From NCBI GenBank assembly GCA_016871775.1, contig VHCI01000004.1, positions 1 through 64,000 of the forward strand: 64,000 nt of DNA, given 5' to 3'. Positions 1 through 8,903 of the stretch are shown in pieces (position 1 is the first letter of the stretch; each line of letters opens with the position of its first letter). The position numbers and the translations under genes are program-made. Source of the DNA: Verrucomicrobiota bacterium (lineage in GTDB: Bacteria > Verrucomicrobiota > Verrucomicrobiia > Opitutales > Opitutaceae). The notes beneath the pieces were generated by a model. That model had not been told where the DNA came from, did no database searches, and saw nothing but the letters and a program-made list of their open reading frames with translations.

Positions 1-883
1 CCCCGATCCCGTGGCGCAGCCAGCGCTGCACCTCCCGGCCGTGCGGACTGTTGAAGCGGGCGGACTCTAGGGCCCCCTGCAGGGCGGCCTTCTCCTCTCG
101 CGAACAGATGTTGAGGCTCATCAGCGCCTGTGCCGCCTCGGCCGCCGACCGCTGGGTGAAGTGCACGAGGTAGACCGGAGCCCGCTTGGTTGCGAGCAGC
201 TCGGCCACGCGTTCGGCGAGGGGCATCTCGGAGTATTCGAATTCCAGCGGTACCGGCCGCCGTTCGCTGCGCACGGTGCGGCTTGGCGCCCCGGTCACGC
301 GCGTCATCTCCCGCTCGAAGAAAGCGGTCTCGCCCAAGGTCGCCGACATCAGGAGGAAGCGGGCGTGGGGCAGGGTCAGCAGCGGGATCTGCCAGGCGCC
401 GCCCCGGGCCGGATCCGAATAATAATGAAACTCGTCCATTACCACTGCGCGAAGGTCACAGGTCTCGCCACGGTGGAGGGCGATGTTGGCCAGGATTTCT
501 GCGGTGCAACAAAGCAGGGGAGCGCCTGGGTTCACGCTGGCGTCACCGGTCATCATCCCGACTTGGGCGGGCCCGAACTCGCGGCAGAGGGAGAGAAACT
601 TCTCGTTCACCAGCGCTTTGATCGGGCAGGTGTATACGGTGCGTTCGCCGCGGCAGAGCGCTCGATAGTGGAACGCAGCGGCCACAAGGGACTTCCCCGA
701 GCCGGTGGGGGTGTTGAGGATGACGTTCGCACCCTCGTACAGTTCGAGGATCGCCTCCTCCTGTTCCGGGTAAAGCTCCAGTCCCCGGCTGGCGCAAGCG
801 ACGAGAAAGGCCTCCAGAATGGTACCCGCCTCCGGGCGGGCCCCGCCGGCGGGACGGAGCGGAGCGAGCGGCGGGGCGTTCAT
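1..883 (-). CDS. DUF3516-type DEAD/DEAH-box helicase, N-terminal part (cut by window edge)
   Basis: The ORF track misses this gene because it runs off the window. Reading the minus strand from ATG at 883 gives an open frame of 294 residues to the edge. It carries a superfamily 2 helicase core: Walker A TPTGSGKS near residues 58-65, a Walker B variant MDEFHYYSD near 149-157 (DEFH rather than DEAD), and motif III MSATLGE near 179. The text around DEFH and SAT resembles DUF3516-containing helicases related to the Ski2/Mtr4 group, which are thought to act on RNA; substrate unknown. The second RecA domain and DUF3516 region would lie outside the window. Start chosen at the only in-frame ATG upstream of the conserved part. 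Family call fairly sure, role inferred. Confidence 0.85.
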   Translation of the reverse strand, partial: MNAPPLAPLRPAGGARPEAGTILEAFLVACASRGLELYPEQEEAILELYEGANVILNTPTGSGKSLVAAAFHYRALCRGERTVYTCPIKALVNEKFLSLCREFGPAQVGMMTGDASVNPGAPLLCCTAEILANIALHRGETCDLRAVVMDEFHYYSDPARGGAWQIPLLTLPHARFLLMSATLGETAFFEREMTRVTGAPSRTVRSERRPVPLEFEYSEMPLAERVAELLATKRAPVYLVHFTQRSAAEAAQALMSLNICSREEKAALQGALESARFNSPHGREVQRWLRHGIG

Positions 884-914
884 CCGCGCACTGCCGCAGC
901 CCCTGGGCGGACTG

Positions 915-1625
915 TCAATCTGCGGTCCCCGCGGGCAGCGCGCGCAGCCGGAGGTTCCGGTACGCGGCTCCTGTTTCGTAAGCCGCGAGCCCGAGCGGGA
1001 GCGAGTGTTTGATGTCTCCAAAGCGGAGATCGAGCTTCCGCCCCGCGGTCTCGAAATCCACCACCTGCTCGTCGTCGACCCACGCCTCGAGCTTGGCCGG
1101 GGTTACCCGGACGCGGATGCGGTACCAGCGTCCGGTCTCGTAGGTGCGCCCGGTGGTGGTCTCGTTGTCCGACGCGTCCGAGTTGTCGATGCAGGAGATC
1201 CCGGTAACCCCGCCGCCCCAGCCGCCGACGATGAGGGTGCAGGCCGAGGCGGCCACGGGGAAGGTCAGGCCGCAGAAGAAGTCCCCGCCCTCGAGCTTCA
1301 TCGCCTCGAGCGTCACCTCGTAATTCATCCGCGGTAGCGGGGTCGCGGGATCGAGGTTGATCCCTGCCATGTAGGAGCTGCGTGGCACGACGATGGCGGG
1401 GCCTTCGCCGCGGAAGGCGGGCTCGATGCGCACCTCCGTCTGCGAATCGAACGCGGAGGGGCGCCACGGACCCAGACTGCGGCCGTCGAAAAGCGAGCGG
1501 ACCTCCGGCGCACCGGGCGGCGGCGCACCTGCGCGCGCCGGGTACGGTCGCGGGGCGGCGAGGGTCACGAGCACGGCGATCGAAGCGTACAGGGCGCGCG
1601 GCCCGGGGCGAAGGCGAGAGGACAC
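915..1625 (-). CDS. Secreted DUF1080 (LamG-like) domain protein
   Basis: About 236 residues. After a hydrophobic N-terminal segment ([15 protein letters not shown]) that looks like a signal peptide, the protein has the DUF1080 opening [11 protein letters not shown] and continues as a beta-rich concanavalin-like fold ([27 protein letters not shown]). DUF1080 proteins are abundant in Planctomycetes and Verrucomicrobia and some act on 3-keto-glycosides or bind glycans; no catalytic residue can be assigned here. I prefer the GTG at 1625 because the extra 51 residues in the ORF track are arginine-rich and lie before the signal peptide. It stands alone on the minus strand, 31 bases upstream of the helicase start, so the two could be co-transcribed. 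Start uncertain. Confidence 0.8.
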   Translation of the reverse strand: MSSRLRPGPRALYASIAVLVTLAAPRPYPARAGAPPPGAPEVRSLFDGRSLGPWRPSAFDSQTEVRIEPAFRGEGPAIVVPRSSYMAGINLDPATPLPRMNYEVTLEAMKLEGGDFFCGLTFPVAASACTLIVGGWGGGVTGISCIDNSDASDNETTTGRTYETGRWYRIRVRVTPAKLEAWVDDEQVVDFETAGRKLDLRFGDIKHSLPLGLAAYETGAAYRNLRLRALPAGTAD

Positions 1626-2186
1626 GCGAAAAAAACTGCCTTCGGCGGGGCCCACGCGCAACGCTGAAGCGATGGGGGCACGGCACGGACTGCGTAGCGC
1701 ATCGCGCCGGCCCTGACGTAGGTCCCCGGCCCGCCGATGGCAGCTACCTCCGATGAACAAACCCCGCCGCATCAACAAAGCTAGGGGGACGAAACTGCCC
1801 GTTACCGCTACCGCCGCACCAGCACGCTCCGGATTTTTTCGCCGAGCATCAGACTGCCATTCGCGAGATGTTCAACGATGTTTTGGCCCGAGTGGCAACG
1901 TAGGGCTCGGGAGCGGGGTCGATATCGGCTCCTACTCCCCCTTCTACTCCGCCGTTCCCGAGCCCTTCACCGACGCCGCCATCGCCGGCGCGTGGGGCCT
2001 CGGTAACGCGCTCTGCCGCCGCCGCGGTAACGACGGCTTGATTAAAACCTTGGGGCTCGGGGCCGCCCGACCCGCGCGTCCCGTCGCCGCCTCTGGCTGA
2101 TCCTGCGATCGGGCGTGGGGCGACTGCCTTTCCGGGGCTTGCGCCGCGGGAGTGCCCTGCTGAAACTTTTGGGGCCCCCGCCCCTG
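1626..2186. other. Intergenic region without a convincing gene
   Basis: About 560 bases separate the divergent DUF1080 gene and the first Gfo/Idh/MocA gene. The ORFs listed here (for example 1753-2100 plus) have no recognisable domain, strong arginine/alanine bias and no ribosome-binding site. The stretch around 1750-1900 is richer in A+T than its surroundings and is the likely promoter region for one or both genes. No hairpin or repeat stood out. Confidence 0.5.
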
Positions 2187-3533
2187 ATGCCCGCCTTCCA
2201 GATCTCCCGTCGCCGTTTTGTCCAACGCTGTGCCCAAGCCGCCGCCTGGGCCGGCCTGCCCGCTTGGTTCGTCGAGGAACGCCTCGCCGCCGCCGAGACC
2301 ACGCCCGCCCGGCGCCCTGGACCGAATGACCGCCCTGGGATCGCCCTGATCGGCGCCGGCGGGCAGGGCACCCGCGTCGCTCAGAACGCGGCCAACTGGG
2401 GCGACGTGCGGGCCGTGTGCGACGTGGACCGTGCCCACGCTGAGGCCGCCGCCGCGAAACTCACGGTCGAGGGCCGCCGCCCGGCGGTGGTGAGTGATTT
2501 CCGCCGCCTGCTCGAACGGGATGACATCCACGTGCTGGTCAACGGCACCCCCGACCATTGGCACACGCTGGTCAACCTCGGCGCCGCTCGGGCGGGCAAG
2601 GACGTTTATTCGGAGAAGCCCCTGACGCTTACGATCGACGAGGGCCGCCGTCTCGTCCGCGCCGTACGGGAGCGCCGGATCGTCCTGCAGACGGGCACCC
2701 AGCAGCGCAGCTCCCAGCGCTTCCGCCTCGCCTGCGAGTTGGTTCGCAACGAGCGCATCGGCCGCCTCCGCGAGGCCCACGTCTGGCTCCCCGCGGGCCT
2801 CCGCGAGGGGCCCTTTGCCCCTCGCCCGGTCCCGGATGGCCTCGACTGGGATTACTGGCAGGGGCCGGCGCAGCGGGTGGACTACGTGAAGGAGCGCTGC
2901 CACCGCACCTTCCGCTTTTGGTACGACTATTCCGGGGGCACGATGACCGATTGGGGAGCGCACCACAATGACATCGCCTACTGGGCCATCGGGATCCTCG
3001 CGCCGCGCACGGTCGAGGCCACGCCGCTGGTGCAGCCGATCCGCGGCGGCTACGACACCTACAGCGAGTACGAGATCAACTACGTCTACGAGAACGGGGT
3101 CCGCCTCGTCATCCACACTACCAAGGACGACAGCATCTACGGGGCGAAGCTTAACCCGACCGGCCAGCGCAACGGAATCCGCTTCGAGGGCACCGACGGC
3201 TGGATCTGGGTCAACCGCGACCAGCTGACGGCCAGCGATCCGGCCCTGCTCAAGGCGCCTCTGCCTGCTGGCGCGGTCCGGCTCCACGAAAGCAAGAATC
3301 ACATGGAGAACTTCCTGGACTGCGTTCGCACCCGCCGCGATCCGATCTGCGACGTGGAGGTCGGGCATCGCTCGGCGACGATGTGCCACCTTGGCGCCAT
3401 CGCCCTGCGCACCGGCCGCCGGCTCACGTGGGACGCGGCCCGCGAGGAGTTTGCGGGGACCGACGCCGCGGCCGGCAACGCCCTCGTCGCGCGCGGACTG
3501 CGGGCGCCTTACGATTATTCGTTTGTCGCCTGA
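2187..3533 (+). CDS. Tat-exported Gfo/Idh/MocA family oxidoreductase
   Basis: 448 residues. The ATG at 2187 gives a twin-arginine signal (SRRRFVQRCAQAAAWAG, residues 7-23), so it is probably folded in the cytoplasm with NAD(P) bound and exported to the periplasm. The Rossmann dinucleotide motif GAGGQG is at about 56-61, the family EKP motif (YSEKPLTLT) at about 141-149, and a GAHHNDIAYW segment follows in the C-terminal alpha/beta domain. These proteins oxidise or reduce sugar hydroxyls. The ORF-track start 24 codons upstream precedes the Tat signal and is unlikely. Substrate unknown; neighbours suggest carbohydrate processing. A G+C-rich hairpin with a T-run follows the gene. Confidence 0.9.
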   Translation: MPAFQISRRRFVQRCAQAAAWAGLPAWFVEERLAAAETTPARRPGPNDRPGIALIGAGGQGTRVAQNAANWGDVRAVCDVDRAHAEAAAAKLTVEGRRPAVVSDFRRLLERDDIHVLVNGTPDHWHTLVNLGAARAGKDVYSEKPLTLTIDEGRRLVRAVRERRIVLQTGTQQRSSQRFRLACELVRNERIGRLREAHVWLPAGLREGPFAPRPVPDGLDWDYWQGPAQRVDYVKERCHRTFRFWYDYSGGTMTDWGAHHNDIAYWAIGILAPRTVEATPLVQPIRGGYDTYSEYEINYVYENGVRLVIHTTKDDSIYGAKLNPTGQRNGIRFEGTDGWIWVNRDQLTASDPALLKAPLPAGAVRLHESKNHMENFLDCVRTRRDPICDVEVGHRSATMCHLGAIALRTGRRLTWDAAREEFAGTDAAAGNALVARGLRAPYDYSFVA

Positions 3534-3623
3534 AGGGGCGGCTTTCGCGCAAAAAAAACCGTCCCCGGTGCGGGAACGCGGCCGGGGCGGGTCGGAGGGT
3601 CAGTTTGGGGCTGCCACGGTTGA

Positions 3624-3646
3624 CCGGCGCTTTCGCCGGGATTTTT
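3624..3646 (+). terminator. Rho-independent terminator candidate after the Gfo/Idh/MocA gene
   Basis: Inverted repeat ccggcg-cttt-cgccgg followed by gattttt. A six-pair all-GC stem, four-base loop and T5 fit an intrinsic terminator on the plus strand. It overlaps the TTG start that the ORF track gives for the next gene, which argues for a later start there. A second weak hairpin (gttccc/ggggac with T8 on the minus strand) lies at about 3549-3575. Confidence 0.55.
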
Positions 3647-3737
3647 GATCCGGGAGATGCGCGAGTTCTGGCGGCGGCTGCACCCGGCGCGAGAAATCCA
3701 CTCGCCCGCCGCCCCCGCGGCGTGGCATCAGCACGGG

Positions 3738-4505
3738 ATGCTTACGCTGGCGGCGCGCGAATTCGGCGGGGCGGGTAAGCCCCCGCTGGTGCTGCTGCAC
3801 GGGCTCCTCGGTTCCTCCCGCAATTGGCTCACCGCCGGGGCCGCGCTGGCGGAACACCACGAGGTGGTCGCCCTCGATGCCCGCAATCACGGCCGCTCCC
3901 CCCACGATCCCGAAATGTCCTATCCCGCGATGGCGGACGACTTGCTGTGCTGGCTCGACGCCCGCGGTGGGGACCGGGTCTCGCTCCTCGGGCACAGTAT
4001 GGGCGGCAAGGTCGCGATGCTGGCCGCCTGCCGCCACCCGGAGCGCTTCGCCAGCCTGACCCTGGTCGATGTCGCCCCGCGGACCTACTCTTGGGCGGGG
4101 CACCGGGCCAATTTCGCGGCCCTGCAGGAACTCGACCTCCGCGCCCTGCGTTCCCGCACTGAGGCCGAACTGCGGCTCGAGGGCCGCGTCCCCGACGCCT
4201 TCCTGCGGAAATTCTTGCTCACCAACCTTGAGGCCTCGCCGGGGGGAGGCTGGCGCTGGGCGGTGAACCTCCCGGTACTCGCATCCGCCATCCCGGCCCT
4301 CGAGGCCAACCCCCTCGCGCCGGACGATCGCTACTCGGGCCCCGTCCGCGTGATCGTCGGGGGGCGTTCCGCCTACGTGCAGCCCGAGGATCACCCGGTC
4401 CTGCGGACCCATTTCCCAGCGGCGGAGATCGTCACTCTGAAGGCCAGCGGGCACAACCCGCACCTCGATCACCGGGCCGGCTTCGTGGCCGCGGTCTTAC
4501 GGTGA
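3738..4505 (+). CDS. Alpha/beta-fold hydrolase (YbfF-like esterase)
   Basis: 255 residues from ATG 3738. It shows the canonical alpha/beta hydrolase pattern: LLHGLLGSSRNW (oxyanion region, about 19-30), DARNHGRSPH (about 47-56), nucleophile elbow GHSMGG with Ser at about 87, and a late GHNPHLDH segment supplying the catalytic His. The overall pattern resembles YbfF-type acyl esterases of unknown physiological substrate. No signal peptide, so cytoplasmic. The track start at 3645 (TTG) falls in a terminator-like hairpin, and ATG 3657 sits directly after it; starting at 3738 gives a protein that begins just before the first beta strand. The start is the main uncertainty. Confidence 0.8.
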   Translation: MLTLAAREFGGAGKPPLVLLHGLLGSSRNWLTAGAALAEHHEVVALDARNHGRSPHDPEMSYPAMADDLLCWLDARGGDRVSLLGHSMGGKVAMLAACRHPERFASLTLVDVAPRTYSWAGHRANFAALQELDLRALRSRTEAELRLEGRVPDAFLRKFLLTNLEASPGGGWRWAVNLPVLASAIPALEANPLAPDDRYSGPVRVIVGGRSAYVQPEDHPVLRTHFPAAEIVTLKASGHNPHLDHRAGFVAAVLR

Positions 4506-4580
4506 CGCGGCCCGCGGGCGCGGCCGGGTTTGCCTTGCCTTGCGCGGTCCGCCGCGTCTGCTGCCGGGAAGTCCTTCGCG

Positions 4581-6383
4581 ATGCCCGTCGTCACCCCTTC
4601 TCAGACGCAGCCCGAGTATGATGTGATCGTCGTCGGTTCCGGCGCCGCCGGCGGCCAGACGGCCTACACCTGCGCCCTCGAAGGGGCGAAGGTCCTGATG
4701 CTGGAAGCGGGCCGCGATTATGACCCGGCCCGCGAGACGCCGATGTTCCAGGTGAACAGCCAGGCGCCGCTGCGCGGGGCCAGCACACCCGACAAACCGT
4801 TCGGCTTCCACGACGCGACGATCGACGGCGGCTGGCAGGTGCCCGGCGAGCCTTACACCAGCGCCTCGGATGATCCCGCGCGCCAATTCTGGTGGTGGCG
4901 GGCGCGGATGATGGGCGGCCGCACCAACCACTGGGGCCGCATCTCCCTGCGCAACGGGCCCTACGACTTCAAACCGCGCACCCGCGATGGCCTCGGCTTC
5001 GACTGGCCCCTGTCCTACGAGGACGTGGCTCCGTACTACGACAAGGTCGAGATGCTGATCGGGGTCTACGGGGACAATAACGGTCTCGAGAACACCCCGG
5101 ATTCCCCGGCTGGCTGCCTGCAGCCGCCGCCGATCCTGCGGGCGGGCGAGCAGTATGCGCGCGCTAAGGGCAAGGCCCTCGGCCTGCCGGTTATCCCGAT
5201 CCATCGGGCCGTCCTGACTCAACGTCAGGATCCCGACGTGCTCCCGGCGAAGATTCATCCGGCCAACCCCCGCGCCCAGCGGTTGCTGGCGGACTCGATG
5301 CGCCAGCGCGCCGCCTGCTTCTGGGCCACCCCGTGCGGGCGGGGCTGCTCCATCCGCGCCAACTACCAGTCGACCACCGTCCACCTGCCCCCCGCGCTGG
5401 CCAGCGGCAACCTCGACATCGTGGCAAACGCGATGGCGCGCGAGGTGACCGTCGATGCCGCCGGCAAGGCGACGGGGGTGCTGTTCATCGACCGGACCAC
5501 GGGGCAGGAGCAGCGGGTGAAGGGCCGAGTAGTCGTGCTGGCGGCGAGTTCCGCGGAGTCCGTCCGCATCCTCCTCAATTCCCGTTCCCCGCGCTTCCCG
5601 CAGGGGCTGGCCAATTCGAGCGGCCTGGTGGGCAAGTACATTATGGACACGGTGGGCGCGGGGATGGCCGGCCAGATCCCGGCGCTGGAGAACCTCCCGC
5701 GGCACAATGAGGACGGCGCGGGTGGGAACCACGCGTATGTCCCGTGGTGGCTTTATCCGGAGCAGGTCGCCGGGAAGTTGGGCTTCGCCCGCGGGTACCA
5801 CATCGAGTTCGGCAGCGGGCGCCAGCTGCCCGCGCTGCACACGGTGGCCGGCCTGGAGGCCTTCACCCGCGGCAGCTTCGGCCAGAAGTTCAAGGAGGAC
5901 GCGCGCCGCTTCTACGGGTCCTTCATCGGTTTTGCCGGCCGCGGGGAGATGATCCCCAACGAGGACTCCTATTGCGACCTCGACCCGGTGGTGCGCGACA
6001 AGTGGGGCATCCCCGTGCTGCGCTTCCACTGGAAGTGGTCCGACCACGAGATTCGCCAGGCGGCGCATATGCAGCGCACCTTCGCCGATTGGATCTCGGC
6101 GCTGGGCGGCAAGGTCCGCGGCACCCCCGCGATGGACGGCGCCAAGGCCATCGAGCCGGGCGGCAAGATCATCCACGAGGTCGGCGGCACCATTATGGGC
6201 GCGGACGCCCGGCGCTCCGTCACCAACCAGTGGTGCCAGACCTGGGACGTGCGCAACCTGTTCGTGACCGATGGCGGCCCCTTCTGCTCGAACGCGGACA
6301 AAAATCCCACGCTGACGATAATGGCCCTGGCTTGGCGCGCGAGCGACTACCTGCTGGCCGAGCTGCGCCGGGGGAACCTTTGA
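4581..6383 (+). CDS. GMC family (glucose-methanol-choline) oxidoreductase, FAD-dependent
   Basis: 600 residues from ATG 4581, which follows a ggaag motif. The N-terminus has the FAD-binding motif VVGSGAAGGQ (about 17-25) ending in MLEAGRDYD, then MMGGRTNHWGRIS, and a C-terminal segment NADKNPTLTIMALAWRASDYL typical of the membrane-associated gluconate/sorbitol dehydrogenase branch. It likely oxidises a sugar or polyol with electrons passed to the respiratory chain. No signal peptide is visible; export could be by hitch-hiking with the Tat-exported small subunit encoded immediately downstream (2-base gap). A cytochrome c subunit, usual in this complex, is not adjacent. Confidence 0.88.
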   Translation: MPVVTPSQTQPEYDVIVVGSGAAGGQTAYTCALEGAKVLMLEAGRDYDPARETPMFQVNSQAPLRGASTPDKPFGFHDATIDGGWQVPGEPYTSASDDPARQFWWWRARMMGGRTNHWGRISLRNGPYDFKPRTRDGLGFDWPLSYEDVAPYYDKVEMLIGVYGDNNGLENTPDSPAGCLQPPPILRAGEQYARAKGKALGLPVIPIHRAVLTQRQDPDVLPAKIHPANPRAQRLLADSMRQRAACFWATPCGRGCSIRANYQSTTVHLPPALASGNLDIVANAMAREVTVDAAGKATGVLFIDRTTGQEQRVKGRVVVLAASSAESVRILLNSRSPRFPQGLANSSGLVGKYIMDTVGAGMAGQIPALENLPRHNEDGAGGNHAYVPWWLYPEQVAGKLGFARGYHIEFGSGRQLPALHTVAGLEAFTRGSFGQKFKEDARRFYGSFIGFAGRGEMIPNEDSYCDLDPVVRDKWGIPVLRFHWKWSDHEIRQAAHMQRTFADWISALGGKVRGTPAMDGAKAIEPGGKIIHEVGGTIMGADARRSVTNQWCQTWDVRNLFVTDGGPFCSNADKNPTLTIMALAWRASDYLLAELRRGNL

Positions 6384-6385
6384 CG

Positions 6386-7027
6386 ATGAACCCGCCCCCC
6401 GACGCCGCCCCGCGCCTCAGCCGGCGCGATGCCCTGAAGTGGATCACGGCCGCCGCCGCCAGCTCGCTCGCCTTCTCCCCGGAGCCGCGCGCCGGCGCCC
6501 CCGCGGCCCGCGGGTACGGCACCGACCCCGACCTCCAGCGCGCCTACTCCCCGGGCGACGTCTGGCCGCTCACCTTCACCCCCGCAGAACGCGCTGCCGC
6601 CGCCGCCCTGTGCGGCCTGATGCTGCCGCCCGACGCGGAGGGCCCGGGGGCCGAGGCCCTGCTGGTGCACGACTTCGTCGACGAATGGATCAGCGCCCCG
6701 TACCCTGAGCACGTCGCCGACCGGAATACCATCACCGAGGGCCTCGCGTGGCTCGACGCCGAGGCGCGCCGTCGCTGGGGCGGAGAGTTCGTCCGGGGCA
6801 CCCCGGCCCAGCGCACGGCCTTGGCGGAGGACCTTTGCGACCTCGCCTCCGCCCAGCCGGAGCACCGCGCGGGCGCCCGCTTCTTCCAGCGTTTCCGGGA
6901 CTTGGCGGCGGGCGGGTACTTCACCACGCCGGAAGGAATGAAGGATCTGGGCTACACCGGGAATTACGCCATGGAAGCCTTTACCGGCCCGCCACCCGAG
7001 GTGCTGCGCCGGCTCGGGCTGGCCTGA
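6386..7027 (+). CDS. Gluconate 2-dehydrogenase subunit 3 family protein
   Basis: 213 residues. ATG at 6386 lies two bases after the stop of the GMC gene, so the two are translationally linked. The N-terminus RLSRRDALKWITAAAASSLAF is a Tat signal with a twin-arginine, as expected for subunit 3, which carries the cofactor-loaded large subunit across the membrane. The rest (FTPAERAAAAALCGLMLPPD, then YFTTPEGMKDLGYTGN near the C-terminus) fits the subunit 3 family. Role: partner and export chaperone of the neighbouring dehydrogenase. No cytochrome c gene follows; the next gene is an unrelated MBL hydrolase after about 80 bases. Confidence 0.85.
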   Translation: MNPPPDAAPRLSRRDALKWITAAAASSLAFSPEPRAGAPAARGYGTDPDLQRAYSPGDVWPLTFTPAERAAAAALCGLMLPPDAEGPGAEALLVHDFVDEWISAPYPEHVADRNTITEGLAWLDAEARRRWGGEFVRGTPAQRTALAEDLCDLASAQPEHRAGARFFQRFRDLAAGGYFTTPEGMKDLGYTGNYAMEAFTGPPPEVLRRLGLA

Positions 7028-7108
7028 AGTCCGGCTCAGAGCCGGTCCGGCCGCGCGCCCGTTCCACTCCGGGATTGCGCGTCCGGGAAAAGGGGCTGGA
7101 TTGGCCGG

Positions 7109-7744
7109 GTGAAGCTTCACGTCCTGCCCGCTGGGCCGATCCAGACCAACGCCTACCTGCTCACGGCGCCGGAGCGCGGCGAGGCGGTTTTGATTGATGC
7201 CCCGGGCGAGGTTTGGCCGGCCGTGGACGCCGTGCTCCGCGCTGAAAAGTGCCGCCTCACCGAGCTCTGGATCACGCACGGCCACTGGGACCACACCCAG
7301 GGCGGAGCGGAGGTCGTGCGCCGGTCGGGCGCCAAGGTTCGCGCCCACGCCGATGACCGGGCCTTGATCGAGACGCCCGAGATCATGGAGCGTTTTCTTG
7401 GGGAGAGCCTCCGGCTGGAGCCGCTGAAGGTCGGCGCGTGGGTGGGGCAGGGGGATAGGCTGGACGCGCTGGGCCTCGCCTTCGAGGTGCGTCACGTACC
7501 GGGCCATTGCCCGGGGAACATTCTGTTCTATGGCGCGGCGCTGCGGGCGGCCTTTGTGGGTGATGCCCTCTTCGCGGGGAGTGTCGGCCGGACGGACCTG
7601 CCCGGCGGGGATTTCGAGGTGCTGGAGGCCAGCATCCGCGGCCAGATCTATTCCCTGCCCGAGGAGACCACTGTCTTCCCGGGTCACGGGGGGCGCACCA
7701 CGGTCGCCGCGGAAAAGGCGGGCAACCCGTATGTCTCCGCCTAA
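7109..7744 (+). CDS. MBL-fold metallo-hydrolase (glyoxalase II-like)
   Basis: 211 residues from a GTG start. Metal ligands are clear: THGHWDH at about 56-62, HVPGHCPGN in the middle, FVGDALFAGSVGRTDLPGG carrying the bridging Asp, and VFPGHG near the C-terminus. The order and spacing match the small glyoxalase II-like / YcbL branch, which hydrolyses thioesters or related substrates in the cytoplasm with two zinc ions. Its last 14 bases overlap the ribD start, so the two are probably co-translated, though no functional link to riboflavin is known. ccggct-cag-agccgg in the leader (about 7031-7045) can form a small hairpin. Confidence 0.88.
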   Translation: MKLHVLPAGPIQTNAYLLTAPERGEAVLIDAPGEVWPAVDAVLRAEKCRLTELWITHGHWDHTQGGAEVVRRSGAKVRAHADDRALIETPEIMERFLGESLRLEPLKVGAWVGQGDRLDALGLAFEVRHVPGHCPGNILFYGAALRAAFVGDALFAGSVGRTDLPGGDFEVLEASIRGQIYSLPEETTVFPGHGGRTTVAAEKAGNPYVSA

Positions 7745-8897
7745 TCCTGGCCACGAGGGTCCAATGCGCCGTGCGCTCGCGCTGGCGCGGGGCGTATGGG
7801 GCGAGACCCAGCCGAATCCGATGGTTGGGGCCGTGCTGGTGGAGGACGGGGTGATCGTTGCCGAGGGCGCGACCGCGCCCGATGGTGGGCCGCACGCGGA
7901 ACGGCGGGCCCTCGAGGCGCTGGGCCGGCCGCCGCGGCCGGGAGCCACCCTGTACGTGACCTTGGAGCCCTGCTGCACGGAGGGACGTACGGGCGCCTGC
8001 ACGGCGCGGATCCTAGCCGCGGGCGTCAGTCGGGTGGTTGTTGGCGCGGTGGATCCGAATCCGGCGCACGCCGGGCGTGGGCTCGAGGTGCTCCGGGCCG
8101 CTGGAGTCGAAGTCATCAGCGGGGTGCTGGCGGCGGAGTGCTCCGACCTAAATCTGATCTTCAACCATTGGATCACCCGCGGTGCGCCGTTGCTCGCCGC
8201 CAAGGTAGCCTCGACGCTCGACGGCAAGCTGGCCTGCCGCACCGGGGACTCCCAGTGGATCACCAGCGAGGCGGCCCGCGCTGACGTCCATCGCTGGCGC
8301 CGCCTGTTCCCCGCGATCGGTGTCGGGGCGATGACGGTCCTCCACGATAATCCGCGCCTCACCGCGCGGCCGCCCGGGGGCGCCGAGAGCTGCCCGGTGC
8401 GGTTCGTGTTCGACGGGCTGCTGCGCACGTTGGTCGAGAAGAACCTGCCGCGCGTTTTCACCGACGAGTTTCGGGACCGCACGATCGTGGTGACCACGCC
8501 GCACGGCGGTTTGGGTTACGTGCGCAAGCTTCAGGACCTCGGGGTGCGGGTGTGGGTGTTTGATTCGCCGTCGCAGCGCGTGCCGTTCCCTGCTTTTCGT
8601 CGCCGCTGTGTGGAGGAGCGGATCTCCGGCGTATTTTTCGAGGGCGGGGCGCAGCTCATCAGCGAACTGCTGCGGGCGCGGGCGCTGGATTACCTTTTCG
8701 CGTACCACGCGCCGCTGCTCTTTGCCGACGACAAGGCGCGGACCATCTTCAGCGGCCTGCGGCCGGAAAAGGTGGCGCAGGGGGTGCGCCTCGACGAGGT
8801 CCGCCACGAGAGTTTCGGCGGCGATATCCTGATGCGGGGCCGAGTGGTCTACCCGGAAAAAATGTTCGTCGACGAGGCCGTGTTCCGGTTGCGTTGA
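7731..8897 (+). CDS. ribD: Bifunctional riboflavin biosynthesis protein RibD (deaminase/reductase)
   Basis: 388 residues, usual RibD size. The N-terminal deaminase domain begins with MRRALALARGVWG and has zinc ligands HAERRAL and EPCCTEGRTGAC. The C-terminal reductase domain starts at about KVASTLDGKLACRTGDSQWIT, with GVGAMTVLHDNPRLTAR. It performs the second and third steps of riboflavin synthesis from the GTP-derived pyrimidine. ATG 7731 overlaps the end of the MBL gene; ATG 7764 is the alternative start and would remove 11 residues that precede the conserved part. No other rib genes or FMN riboswitch are visible nearby. Confidence 0.92.
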   Translation: MSPPNPGHEGPMRRALALARGVWGETQPNPMVGAVLVEDGVIVAEGATAPDGGPHAERRALEALGRPPRPGATLYVTLEPCCTEGRTGACTARILAAGVSRVVVGAVDPNPAHAGRGLEVLRAAGVEVISGVLAAECSDLNLIFNHWITRGAPLLAAKVASTLDGKLACRTGDSQWITSEAARADVHRWRRLFPAIGVGAMTVLHDNPRLTARPPGGAESCPVRFVFDGLLRTLVEKNLPRVFTDEFRDRTIVVTTPHGGLGYVRKLQDLGVRVWVFDSPSQRVPFPAFRRRCVEERISGVFFEGGAQLISELLRARALDYLFAYHAPLLFADDKARTIFSGLRPEKVAQGVRLDEVRHESFGGDILMRGRVVYPEKMFVDEAVFRLR

Positions 8898-8903
8898 GGG
8901 TCG

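Noticed and set aside
161-1012. 283-residue plus-strand ORF
   Set aside because: Antisense to the DUF3516 helicase N-terminus, which has intact Walker A, DEFH and SAT motifs.
1753-2100. 115-residue plus-strand ORF in the 560-base gap
   Set aside because: No domain, no ribosome-binding site and no signal peptide; probably chance in promoter DNA.
1944-3389. 481-residue minus-strand ORF
   Set aside because: Antisense of the first Gfo/Idh/MocA gene, whose Tat signal, GAGGQG and EKP motifs are convincing.
4497-6176. 559-residue ORF antisense to the GMC dehydrogenase
   Set aside because: Antisense shadow caused by high GC; sequence is arginine/glycine/alanine-rich without domains, while the plus strand has clear FAD-binding motifs.
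6347-8497. 716-residue minus-strand ORF
   Set aside because: Runs across the antisense of four clearly coding plus-strand genes (GMC end, subunit 3, MBL hydrolase, ribD); no recognisable domain.
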